In this document: positions 54,791 to 64,000 of the stretch, piece by piece
Numbering within the stretch: the first letter of the stretch is position 1
Layout of the letters: the number at the start of each line of letters is the position of its first letter
Assembly: GCA_025594325.1 (NCBI GenBank)
Contig: JANHCV010000008.1
Span: 1,674,001 to 1,738,000, forward strand
DNA: 64,000 nt
Direction: 5' to 3'
From: Blastocladiella emersonii ATCC 22665
Lineage: Eukaryota > Blastocladiomycota > Blastocladiomycetes > Blastocladiales > Blastocladiaceae
Notes under the pieces: model-generated
The model's input: the letters and a program-made list of their open reading frames with translations, nothing else
Databases searched by the model: none
What the model was told of the DNA's origin: nothing
Program-made: the position numbers and the translations under genes

Positions 54791-55618
54791 ATGACCATCA
54801 TCTCGACCAACCAGATCTCGTCCAACAGCGCGTCGGGCAACAACATTGTCCAGTCGTCGACGCAGTCGAGCTCGACCACGGCCTCGGGCGGCGTCACCTG
54901 CAACACGGGCAGCTGGGGCACCAACTGGAACGGCCACCACCAGGGCGGCAGCTGGAGCAACGGCAACCACGCTGGCCAGAACTGGCAGCACGGCAACAAC
55001 GGCGCCCAGTGGCAGAACGGCAACAACGGCTACTGGGACAACGCTGGTCAGTGGCACCAGGGCGGCAGCAACTGGAACAACGGCCAGTGGAACAACGGCA
55101 ACGGCCAGTGGAGCAATGGCAACCACCAGGGCCAGTGGAACAACAACAACGGCCAGTGGAACGACGGCCAGTGGCACCAGGGCAACCAGGGCCAGTGGAA
55201 CAACAACGGCCAGTGGGGCAACGGCAACGGCCAGTGGAACGACGGCCAGTGGCACGGAAACCAGGGCCAGTGGAACAACGGCCAGTGGAACAACGGCAAC
55301 GGCGCCTGGAACCACGGCGGCAACTCGTCCTCGTACGACCGCTACTACCACGACGGCCGCTGGCACGACGTCAACAACGGCAACTACTGCAACCAGGACG
55401 GCTACTACCACGACGGCGCCTGGTACACGTACCCGGCCAACTACCCGCACGGCGGCTGCGACTCCACCGGCTACTGGCAGAACGGCACCTGGTGCAGCCG
55501 CGACGACGCGTTCCAGCAGGGCCCCGACGCTGCCGACGTGTCGTCCTCGTCCACGGTCGTCGTCCCCGCCCACCACAGCACCGACGCCGACACCGTGTGC
55601 TCCACGATCAACGTCTAA
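54791..55618 (+). CDS. N/Q/W/G-repeat low-complexity protein
   Basis: 275 aa in one exon. The N-terminus (MTIISTNQISSNSASGNNIV) has no signal peptide. Residues about 40-190 are irregular repeats of the type NGQWNNGNGQW and GQWHQGNQGQW, in which tryptophans recur every 5-10 residues among N, Q, G and H. A C-terminal part of about 85 residues holds tyrosine- and cysteine-bearing repeats (YYHDGRWHDVNNGNYCNQDG, YYHDGAWYTYPANYPHGGCD). The other two frames over this region are also long and open, but are arginine/proline- or threonine/alanine-rich shadows. A TATA-like TACAAATA lies about 100 bp upstream. The composition suggests an assembling or phase-separating protein; function is not known. An identical copy is at 48141-48968. 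Confidence 0.8.
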   Translation: MTIISTNQISSNSASGNNIVQSSTQSSSTTASGGVTCNTGSWGTNWNGHHQGGSWSNGNHAGQNWQHGNNGAQWQNGNNGYWDNAGQWHQGGSNWNNGQWNNGNGQWSNGNHQGQWNNNNGQWNDGQWHQGNQGQWNNNGQWGNGNGQWNDGQWHGNQGQWNNGQWNNGNGAWNHGGNSSSYDRYYHDGRWHDVNNGNYCNQDGYYHDGAWYTYPANYPHGGCDSTGYWQNGTWCSRDDAFQQGPDAADVSSSSTVVVPAHHSTDADTVCSTINV

Positions 55619-55858
55619 GCAGGCGCGGGGACCGCTCGTGTTTGTCTGTCTGTCCGAAGCATAGAAGTGAACGTGTCAATACAATTAGTCCCTTATCCCA
55701 AGTCTACGTCGTCTTGCTGATAGTTTTCTCTGCTTCCCGTTTCTTGAGAGCGCTCTGCACCTTCTCGACAATCCGACTCGCTGGCTATTTTCCGGGATGT
55801 GAGACAAAGATCCCGCGTTTACGTCGCTCACTCGTGATGGCTCGTCTGATCCGGCTTG

Positions 55859-56779
55859 CGACGCGTCCATCCGCGACGCGTTGTTCATTGATCGATGACG
55901 CGGCCCGCGTCCTTGGCCCCGAGTGAACGCCTAGTTGCTCTGTTCAAAGTCAGAGTTGCTGATGCTGATCGTGGGTCACCGCGTTCCGCCTTGACACACT
56001 GGTGATGACCGTGCTATGATTGGGAATCGAGAGCAATGCGCGACAATCACCCCCAAATTGCGACGCGTCCTTGGATCGCCTAAAGTTGTCGTATGTTCTT
56101 CTCAAAGGTTGGACTGGCTTCTGCTAAGTGTAAAACTATTCCCACGACCTGTAACCGTACCTTGGCGACGGACAGCGTGCGCGAAATACGTGACAGACAG
56201 CCTTGGCATACCGCGACACGTCCATCGCTGCAACGGGTCGGTCAGCCATCTACTTTCGCTCTTCAACTTCAAAGCTGGACCTGCAGCCGCTAAGCATGAG
56301 CTACCGCAGTCTGCATTCGCACTGGGAAGAACCTAGCTGATTGGACCGGCGAGGAGGTCGGTCGCCTCGGCGCGTGATCGTCAGGGCCCGCCTCGCAGCG
56401 CGTCCATCGATTCGAGCGCTGGTTTGCTCTCGTTGAAGCCGGGCTCGCCGCGAAATGTCGTGAGCTGCTGCCTCACGCATCGACCGTCCCGTTTTCAAAC
56501 TTGCAATGACGTCGTGGATCAGAATCCAAGTGTAACGCGGCGAGACAGTCACGCCATTTTGCGACGCGTCCGTGGCCATCAACTGAGCGAAGTACTATAC
56601 TGACCTCAAAGTCGAAGCGTCTGCTACTGATTATGTTCTACCGCGTCCTGCATTTACACCCGGCAGAAGATATCTGGTCAGGCCGCTGATCCAGTTTCTG
56701 TGACGTCCGTGGCGACCGGGCCAGCATCGCGACAAGTCGTCCGGCAGTCGTCGCCTTGCGGCGACCCGTAGCAAGTCCT
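55859..56779 (-). repeat. Degenerate tandem repeat of about 160 bp (right arm)
   Basis: Mirror image of 46980-47900: GACGCG-anchored, diverged units in the intergenic region between the repeat-protein gene and the 3' end of the chitin synthase. No gene is seen in it. Confidence 0.5.
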
Positions 56780-56941
56780 CTCGGGCCCCGAGTTGTGCGT
56801 GCTCCAACTTCGGAGTGGAGCTTCAGCACGCGCACCTTGTCGAGGCGGCGAGCAAGCCTCGCTAACCAGGTCGCCAACGGCACGCACACTCAAGTAAGCA
56901 CTGACCGACCAAAGATGGAAGGGCAAGCAAAAATGGTCATG

Positions 56942-56947
56942 TTTATT
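56942..56947 (-). terminator. Candidate polyadenylation signal (AATAAA) of the chitin synthase
   Basis: TTTATT on the plus strand, about 280 bp downstream of the stop at 57224; the same hexamer is duplicated at 46812-46817. Confidence 0.45.
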
Positions 56948-57223
56948 CACAGTCGATCGATGATGCGTTCAGACAATGCGGAAGGGGCTGGGCGTGTCCT
57001 GACGACGACAAGCGACGACGTGGTCGAGTGTAAGAGCGAACATGAGGGAGAAAGAACAACAGCAAAGGTGAGGGGAAAGGAGGAGTAAGGGAGCGACCGC
57101 GAGTCCGTGGAAGAATCGCCGGCCGCGTCTAAGCGAGTAGAGGAAGACGAGAGGAGATGCTGGGTGGGGATGACGTGTAGCCGTAGTAGCGGCACTCAGG
57201 CCAGGCCGGCCGGACGGACGGAC

Positions 57224-60200
57224 TTAGGCGTTGCCGCGCGACTTGAACGGCGAGCACAGGCCGCGCGAGACGAGGTAGCCGCACGAGCCCACGAAGCGGA
57301 CCGCCGAGAAGGCGGCCACCGCGATGAAGAGACCCGACAGGTACGACTTGCGCAGAGTCGCGCCGTCCTCGGTCACGCCAATCGACGACGGCGCGATCAG
57401 GATGGCGATCAGGCCGCCGTTGAAGATGATCCAGATGAGCAGCCAGATGGTGCGGAACTGCTTGAAGTAGTCCTCGGACGACAGCGACGACGACTTCTTC
57501 TCCTCGCCCGCGGCCAGCGTGCGCTTGAGCGCCGACAGCGCCGCGGCACGCTGCTGGTACGCGTGCGACACGTCCGCCGGGTTCTGCGACGGCAGCTCGA
57601 GATCGGCCACCTCCTGACCGTCCTCGCCCTTCTTGACCTGCACGCCCGCGGACACGGCAACGGAGTCGCCTTTCGTCCCCCAAGTGACGTCTGGCGCGAT
57701 TCGTGATGTTAGTTAATGTTAGTTGATGTCGGGGAAGTCGTGGGAGGGCTTGGGAGAAGTTTGGCAAGGTCCCGGAGGTCGACCAAGTCGACCCGAGCCG
57801 GCCACCCGGCAATGACAACGGGGGAACATTGTGGACGCATGCGGAAGGGTTATGGAGGTGGTAGGAAGAGTTGGGGTGCGATGGGGTAGGTATGGGAGGT
57901 GAGGGAAGTCGACCAAGTCGGCCGAAGTGGCGTCGATCAGAGTCATGACCGGACGCCACACACGAATCCACGGCGCAATGAGTCGCCGATGCGCCGCGAG
58001 GCGAATGTGGATGCGATCGACGAGTTGGACTGGCGGCGGGGGAGTGCAAGGGTGGGGGCGGGCTAGGACGGTGGTGGTGGCCGGGTGGTCCGGTGGTCCG
58101 GTGGTCCGGTGGTCCGGTGGTCGGACGCGCGGGAGGTCACACGAAGCGAAGAAGAACGTACCAGAGATGTTCGAGTAGGCGTAGATCTGCAGCAGGTTGA
58201 CGTAGGTCGGGAGCAGGAACAGGTACTGCACGAAGCAAGTGATCATGTGCCACGGCTCGCGGTACAGGATCGACGACAAAAAGTACATGCCGTACGTCGA
58301 GCCGAGCGCAATGGTGGTCTTGAGGAAGCGGACACCGTTCTCGGACGAGAAGTCGAGGCGCGTCGCCTGCTTGGCGCCGTCCTGGATCGACGGCCAGTCC
58401 TGGACCATGGAAACCACGATCATGTAAAACATGAGGGCCGTGACGATCGAGAAGAGCCAGATCGCGAACAGGTAGATGTACTTGGCGGCCTGCGGGCGGT
58501 TACCGAGCGCGGCAATGAAGGTCGTAGCGATCGAGAGGATGTAGACGGAGCGGAACACGGACAGGATGGCACCGATCAGCGAGCGGAACGTGCGCGTCTT
58601 CGGGATGCCCCACGGCACGAGCGCCGGCTGCTCGATCCACAGGTCGCCCTTGGACTGGATGAGCCCGTTGAAGTCCTCGACCAGGAAGTGAAACGCGAGA
58701 TAAAAGTTGCTGAGGGCGAAAAAGCTGAAGACGAAGTTGAGCGCCATGTAGAAGTACTCGACGGTGAAGACGATCATGCGCAGGAACGAGTGGCCCGAAG
58801 AGTAGATCTGGGTCATGTTGCCGAGCGCGTAGAGCATGGCGAAGGTCGAGCCGTTGAGCCAGCGGCGGCGCTGCGAGATGAACTCGGGGAACTCGTCGGG
58901 CACGTCGGTGATGGCCTGCGAGTCCTTCTCGTACTCGAGAATCCACGCCTCGTTTTTCTTGACCGTAATCTCGAAACAAAGGATGCTGCCCGCGGAAATG
59001 GTGTCCGAGCAGGCGGAAGCAAGGACGTGTCGTCGGGAGGTTGATGGCGTGAGCGACCGCCGCAGCGAGATGGCGATCAGCGACGGAGGCGAAAGTGAGT
59101 TTGACGTGGAGGGTGAGCGTCGGGTTGGTCAAGTGTGAGGTCAGTAAGGGCCGTGGGACCCGCAAGGAAATGGCCACGTAGTGAGCAGGTTCGAGACGGA
59201 GATGAGCACAGGTGGGTGAGACAAATGGAGCGAGACATCGTCAGCAGGTGTCGTCATCGGGTCAAGGACGGAGAAGCGTACCGGTCCTCGGCGAGGTACA
59301 TGTTGGCGGCGAAGACGTCGCCCGAGTCGTGGAGCTTCTCGCCCTTGAAGTACTGCGAAAGCGGGCGGCCGAGCAGCGCCTTGTACCGGTAGGCCGAGAA
59401 GGCGCCGGGGAGTACGGAAATGTAGCCTGCCCAGGATTCTAGAGGCTTGTCTAGAATATTGGACATTTTGTACTCGAAATTCTGCGCGGCGATGATGGGC
59501 TTCATGAGGTGGAAGATCGAGTCGTACTCGACGGCGATCTCGCCGCAGGCGCCGCCGACCTGGGGGTTGGTGTCGAAGCAGCGCCACAGGCGGTAGATGG
59601 CCTCGCGGGCGGGCTTGGTGCCGACGTCGACGAGCACGATGACGTTGGGGTTGAGGACGGGGCCGAAGGCGTTCATGGCCCAGCGGTGCGAGTTGATCTT
59701 CTTCTGGTTCTTCTCCTTGAGGCAGAAGAGGATCTGGACGGGGACGACGCCGCCGTCGCGGTGCGAGCGCACGTCCATCTTGTCGGTGATGGCGAGCTGG
59801 GTGGTGAACTCGAAGAGGTGGGCGCCCGTGTCGCGGTTCATGAACTTGGGGACGCAGACGCCCTCCTGGTAGACGCCCATGGCCGAGAGCACGGTGAGCG
59901 TGTCCTTGTTGATCTTGGACCGGCCGTCCGACACGATGCACACGACAATCTTCTGCCAGCCGTCCTCGCCGGCAAAGGGGCCGCTCTTCTTGCTGCACAT
60001 GTGCTGGATGTTCTTGTTGATGGCCTGCATGGTGCGGGTGAAGAGGATCGAGTCCTCGTTGTACATGGTGACGACGAGGAACAGCTCCGTCTTGCGGCCG
60101 TAGAGCGACTGGCGCAGCTGGTAGCCCTGCTTGGCAAAGTCGTTGGGGTCGCAGGTGGCGGCCGTGTAGCGCAGCTTGGTGAACTCCTCGCCGCTCGTGT

Positions 60201-60618
60201 ACTTGACCTTGGTCGGGTCAATGAGCTCGGGCGACACCTCGAGGTCGACGACGAGCTTGCCGTCGCGCACGGCGACGGCGCGCTTGATGGTCTTGATGCG
60301 CTGCGGGCGCTGCTGCTGCGGCTGGGCGCCGTAGGCGGCCGACGAGGCGGCGCCCTGGTCGTAGTACCCGCCAGCGGGCGCGCCGGGCTGCGGGTAGGCG
60401 TTCATCTCCATGGCCTGGCCGTAGTACTGCTGCTGCTGGTGGTGGTGCGACGAGGACGACGTCATGGTCGAGGTGGCGTAGCCGGCGGTGGTGGTGGTGG
60501 TCTGCTGCTGAGCATAGTAGCCGGGCTGCGCCATGTTGGCGGCGGGAGCGGGGGCCGACGAGTAGTACTGCTGCTGCTGCGGCTGCTGCTGAGCGTAGGG
60601 AGCCTGGTTGTAGGACAT
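57224..60618 (-). CDS. Chitin synthase, division 1 (class I-III type)
   Basis: Exons 60618-59282, 58985-58162 and 57690-57224 join in frame to 875 aa; introns are 296 and 471 bp, both starting GTACG. The start at 60618 ([11 protein letters not shown]) precedes a Q/Y/A-rich N-terminus of about 120 residues. The catalytic glycosyltransferase has [76 protein letters not shown] and the product-binding [10 protein letters not shown]. Several membrane helices follow ([28 protein letters not shown]), then [12 protein letters not shown] and two C-terminal helices. It polymerises UDP-GlcNAc into chitin at the plasma membrane. Only the last 172 bp of the coding sequence lie in the inverted-repeat arm. 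Confidence 0.93.
58085..58125 (+). repeat. 10-bp tandem repeat in the second chitin synthase intron
   Basis: GGTCCGGTGG is repeated about four times within the 471-bp intron. It is the likely reason this intron is longer than the 60-90 bp usual here. Confidence 0.85.
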
Positions 60619-62140
60619 GGTCGGTGGCGGAGCGGAGAGGACGAGTCGTCGGTGGGCAGGGAGGGGGTCGCGCCGCAGCGGGTGCGGCTGGGGGAGGGCG
60701 AGTGGCACGAGTGGCGCTGCTCACTCAACGGAAGGGCGCAACGAGTGACCGAGCGGCGGCGGCGGCGCACTGGAGGACGAGTGCGAGTGTCTATAATCGT
60801 CGGCGGCGGGGCGCATACAGCGGACACGGTTAGCACTCATTGCGGGCGGGCCAATGGCGGCTGCGCTCGCTCCAGCCCAGCGGGCGGCGGTGCTGCGGCG
60901 CGGCGCGGCGCGACCGACGGGCAGGACTGCGGCCGTGGTGGCGCAGGTCGCACTCGCCGTCGCGCGCGGCGGGGCGGGCACGACCGACGCGTCGGGGGCC
61001 GGGCGAGTGCAGCAAGTTGCGGGCGTGCATACCTAGCCGTCGGCGGTGCAGACGAGGCGAGGGGGAGGGACAAGCGAAGCGGGCGGGGGGGAGAGAAGTC
61101 GCCAAGAGGGGGGCGCGGCGGCGTGGCGGCGGGTGGCGGCTGCGGCACCGCCCGGGCACCCAGCCGGGCACCGCCCCACGTTCGCCTTCACGTTGCTGTC
61201 CGTCTCCCAGGTTGGCCTGCCCGCGCCGCAGCCTTTCCTCGCTCCCGCGAATTCGCCCCGCTAACTCTACTGCCAGCAAGGGAAACGCTATCGCCTTCCA
61301 AGGATGGCCGTAGAGCTCACCTCCGCACGCGTGTGTCGCGAGGGAGGGGACGCGCTCGCAAGCCCTGCCTCAAGGTTTCCTGGGAAACTCTGGCTCTTGG
61401 ACTTGGCCGCGGTCCGCAGGGACGCGATCCCGCACCTTGCTGACTCGGAAGGAAGTTCTCGAATCTTGCTCTGGTTGTGGCCAGGTCCGCGCGACGAGTA
61501 GTGTGGGGAGTGACCGATCGGAGAGGGCGAGGCGACCGCGACTTGGCGGAAGAATCCCTAGCGCATGCCCTCATCGGACTACAGGTCTCCCTGACTCTAC
61601 GTTGCAAACTGGTCAGTGCGTAGGTGTCTTGCGTACGGTCGTGGCGCGAGCGCTGCTTGAACGTGTGGTGTGGGGCGAGTACAGGATCTCGTCTACGGCC
61701 ACCATCGTGTCGTGCACGGAGATCGGTCTATGCGACCTGCTGCTCTAGTCGACAGCAGTCGCACTATGACATGGCATTCACGAGCAAGTGCGATGCAAGG
61801 TTCGCCGTCGCGGTGGCCATGTTTGAGACGCTGCACGTTGACCGTTGACCTTGACCATCAACGTAGACAACTGGGCAATCGGTGCGCCAGGTCAAATCAC
61901 TCACAGAAAGCGCACTTGAGCTGATTTGCAAGCTTTCACAAAATTTCTCGTAGCGAGCGATGAGGGTCATGGATGCGGCATCAGGTCGCGAGCTTGCGCG
62001 AGGGTGAGCTTGGTTGGGCTCGACCGTTCTGACGCTCCCTCCCTAGGACTTGGTTCTGGATGCAGTTTCCTGATAAAACTAGTCATGTATCTAGTCTGAG
62101 CAACATGACAGAAGGGAAAGTTAGTACAGGAGCGATTATC
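60619..62140. other. Chitin synthase upstream region and intergenic DNA, no gene seen
   Basis: Extremely GC-rich up to about 61250, then mixed. Long frames are open on the plus strand opposite the chitin synthase gene and into this region, but they are glycine/arginine/valine-rich shadows. The stretch 61250-62140 holds no recognisable coding or RNA gene. Confidence 0.4.
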
Positions 62141-62336
62141 TGCTCATGGCCACCGATGGCCATCACGCCGCCGCTGCGCCGTGCTTCAAAATTTTCACAG
62201 AGTCATTCACGTCGTTCACTCAAAATCTAGTTTTCCAATCATTACTAACATGGCGGTATGATGTTCGGAGCCAAGGCTGGCTCCTGAATCGAAAACGGCG
62301 CAGCGGCGGCGCGATGGCCACCGGCGGCCATGAGCA
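62141..62336. mobile_element. MITE-like foldback element with 41-bp terminal inverted repeats
   Basis: 62141-62181 (starting TGCTCATGGCC) and 62296-62336 (ending GGCCATGAGCA) are inverted copies with three mismatches over 41 bp. They flank about 114 bp of AT-richer, non-coding sequence. Size and structure fit a miniature inverted-repeat element. I found no clear target-site duplication next to the ends. Confidence 0.65.
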
Positions 62337-62340
62337 GAAG

Positions 62341-62405
62341 GTCGCGGGTCGGAGCGTGTTGCGGCGTCGCGGGTCGGAGCGTGTTGCGGCGTCGCCGCAA
62401 CACGC
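62341..62405. repeat. 25-bp direct repeat with a 12-bp hairpin
   Basis: A 25-bp unit starting GTCGCGGGTCGGAGCG occurs twice in a row (62341-62365, 62366-62390). The last 12 bases of the second, GCGTGTTGCGGC, are followed after GTC by their exact inverse, giving a stem of 12 with a 3-nt loop. Confidence 0.8.
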
Positions 62406-63128
62406 TTCTTTTGGCACCCTCGTCTTCAGAATCCGGCACTCCACCACCGGCTGGATTTCGCGAGCAGCAGCGTCGTCGACGCGTAGCGAAAGACGCGTTC
62501 GGCTCACGTGCGCGGCTGAGCCTCAGCCACCACTCTCAGCCCCGCCTGTCCGCCACCCGATCCGCAGCTGCGGCTCCCTGCGACGTGCAAGAGCGCTGTC
62601 GGAAGTCGGCCCCAGCCGTTCATGAATGACTGCGCCACGAACCAAGCACCAACCCATCAAGCTATCAAACCATGGCCCACCGCTTCGCTCGCCCTCCGCC
62701 CGCTTGCCTCCCTGCTTGGGAAGGGACGAAGGCATCAGTGCTGCCCCGTCCGCGTCGCGCTTCTGCTCTCGCTCCTTCACTATCGCGCCCGCCCGTTTGG
62801 CCGTGACCACCCATCCACCGGTCGTCTCCGCGTTCCTTGGCGTTGCTGGTCAACTGCATCGCTCTGCGCTTATAGTCTTCGAGCTGCCGCGCCTCCCGCC
62901 GCCGTGCTGCTCGGCTGCGCCCGCGCTACCATCATTCCATCGCTGGCCGATCCCTCCTCGCTGAGCTGGCCTCACACATCTCCTCGTCCCCGCACTTAAC
63001 GCCTCCCGACGACACTTGCGCGTCAAGGCCGGCATCTCCTCGATACCGCTGCCGCCCTCTATCTATTACCTAGACGACCCCGCGCCTCCGAAGCGCCCTC
63101 CTCACACGACCATCTCATCATCATCACC
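62406..63128. other. Intergenic / 5' region of the fungalysin gene
   Basis: No gene is recognised. The last 100 bp are pyrimidine-rich (CTCCTCACACGACCATCTC), as often found upstream of highly expressed fungal genes. No TATA box is evident. Confidence 0.4.
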
Positions 63129-64000
63129 ATGAACCTCCTCGCCTCGCTCGCGGCGATCCTCGCCCTCGCCACGCTGGCCGTGACCGCCGACCCACTGTCG
63201 CCCATCGGCCACCAGCGCCTGTCGCGCTACGACTTTGCCGACACATCCTCGGGCGGCCTGCCGCACCCGATGCCTCACCTCGTCCGTCGCGCGCTCGACC
63301 CGGTCGCCGTGGCCACGTCGTACCTGCGGACCAAGCTCGGCGTGCCAGCTGACGGGTACACGGTCCAGGACTCGTACACGGACTCGCACAACGGCGTGAC
63401 GCACGTGCACTTCATGCAGGTGGTGAACGGGACAGAGGTCGTCAACGGCGTCGCGGGCGTGTCGCTGGACCGCGCCAACAACGTGATCGCCTTCCACGAG
63501 TCGTTCGCGTCGCCGGCGGCCGTCAAGGCGCTCGCCGCGCGCAAGTCCAAGCTCGCGCCGACCGACGCCGTGCAGGCGCTCGCCACGCACCTGCGCGACG
63601 CGCGCGGGTGGCCCGGGATGCCCGACCGCGAGGCCGCGCTCGCGCAAACCACCGACGCCAAGGACACGGACGTCGTGTGGGTCCGCGGCGCGTCGTTTGC
63701 CGCAGACAAGATCTGGACCAAGCCCCGGCTGTACGTGGACGACGAGTCGGGCGCGCTCAACTGGGTCGTCGACGTGCGGGCGCGCACCGCGTCCAACTGG
63801 GTCGACGCGCAGGTCTCCAACAAGGGCGACGGCGCGGTACTCGGTCTCGTCGACTGGACGTCGGCCGCGCTGTACCGGGCGTTCCCGTCCGTCGGTTTCG
63901 CCAACGACGCGCTTGAGGGGAAGATGGCGCTGGTGCAGGACCCCGAGGACACGGCGCTCGCGTCGCCCAAGGGCTGGACCGAGTCGGGCGAGACGTCGGG
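63129..64000 (+). CDS. Fungalysin (M36) metalloprotease precursor, 5' part
   Basis: The frame from the ATG at 63129 is open to the window end (290 codons). A signal peptide is clear (MNLLASLAAILALATLAVTA). The propeptide shows the FTP pattern: VATSYLRTKLGV, THVHFMQVVNGTEVVNGVAG and VSLDRANNVIAFHESF. Then comes the segment that precedes the catalytic domain: WTKPRLYVDDESGALNWVVD, VLGLVDWTSAALYRAFPS, and a fungalysin-like NDALEGKMALVQDP...ASPKGW block. The zinc site HExxH would lie beyond 64000. M36 proteases are secreted, self-processing metallopeptidases, often expanded in zoosporic fungi. The product is extracellular. Only the propeptide and the very start of the mature enzyme are in view. 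Confidence 0.88.
   Translation, partial: MNLLASLAAILALATLAVTADPLSPIGHQRLSRYDFADTSSGGLPHPMPHLVRRALDPVAVATSYLRTKLGVPADGYTVQDSYTDSHNGVTHVHFMQVVNGTEVVNGVAGVSLDRANNVIAFHESFASPAAVKALAARKSKLAPTDAVQALATHLRDARGWPGMPDREAALAQTTDAKDTDVVWVRGASFAADKIWTKPRLYVDDESGALNWVVDVRARTASNWVDAQVSNKGDGAVLGLVDWTSAALYRAFPSVGFANDALEGKMALVQDPEDTALASPKGWTESGETS

Larger units (their letters stand above)
53018..57395 (-). repeat. Right arm of the 4.38-kb inverted repeat
   Basis: It is the reverse complement of 46364-50741. At both edges the genes run through uninterrupted: the CFAP99-like gene continues into the spacer and the chitin synthase continues beyond 57395. This arm is therefore in its original context. Confidence 0.95.

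Noticed and set aside
54637-55926. Two alternative long frames over the N/Q/W/G-repeat gene
   Set aside because: They are P/R/Q-rich or T/A-rich translations of the same codon repeats; only the N/Q/W/G frame has an ATG with a plausible promoter and a stop matching the end of the repetitive pattern.
59509-61443. Long plus-strand frame (about 640 codons) opposite the chitin synthase
   Set aside because: It is antisense to a clearly recognised gene and rich in G, V, R and A; it arises from codon bias in GC-rich DNA.
1-64000. tRNA, rRNA or other structured RNA genes
   Set aside because: I looked for GTTCRA-type T-loops and conserved rRNA blocks by eye and found no convincing candidate; a covariance-model search would be needed to exclude them.

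Overview
The window looks like nuclear DNA of a zoosporic, chitin-walled fungus, probably a blastocladiomycete or chytrid relative. It is GC-rich, has short spliceosomal introns, a division-1 chitin synthase, an M36 fungalysin precursor and a KDM4-type JmjC demethylase. It also has two genes that resemble axonemal proteins (CFAP99-like and LRRC43-like). I ran no searches; all family calls come from motifs read in the translated sequence.

Layout. 1-3.5 kb: a 5'-truncated IS630/Tc1-type transposase with CAAAG repeats beside it, then an 11-bp minisatellite. 3.5-12.5 kb: a broken F-box-like paralogue, an LRR protein, an ankyrin plus C2H2 zinc-finger protein and an intact F-box-like protein. 13-24.4 kb: a DUF4470 array with two long two-exon genes (one frameshifted), one truncated copy and one short relic, interrupted by an F-box-family fragment and a Merlin/ISXO2-like transposase tail. 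24.8-32.7 kb: two tandem SHPRH/Rad5-like SNF2-RING paralogues whose ATPase motifs are gone while the RING is kept. 33.2-33.9 kb: a kinase fragment lacking its catalytic core. 34.9-38.5 kb: a further intact DUF4470 gene on the minus strand. 39.4-40.1 kb: a decayed LRR gene. 40.4-46.1 kb: the JmjC/PHD gene converging on an LRRC43-like gene. 46.36-57.40 kb: a nearly perfect inverted duplication (arms about 4.38 kb, spacer about 2.28 kb) carrying two copies of an N/Q/W/G-repeat protein gene. The complete CFAP99-like gene and chitin synthase extend out of the right arm; the left arm holds only truncated pieces of them. 62.1 kb: a small foldback element. 63.1 kb to the end: the start of a fungalysin.

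Two signatures cross the whole window. Sixteen of 19 modelled introns begin GTACG. A GAGACGCG / ATCAYGTG promoter module sits about 80-180 bp upstream of the start codon of at least eight genes from unrelated families. The accessory part (DUF4470, F-box-like, LRR, pseudo-SNF2-RING) looks like lineage-specific families undergoing tandem duplication and decay. No metabolic pathway or operon-like logic is visible.
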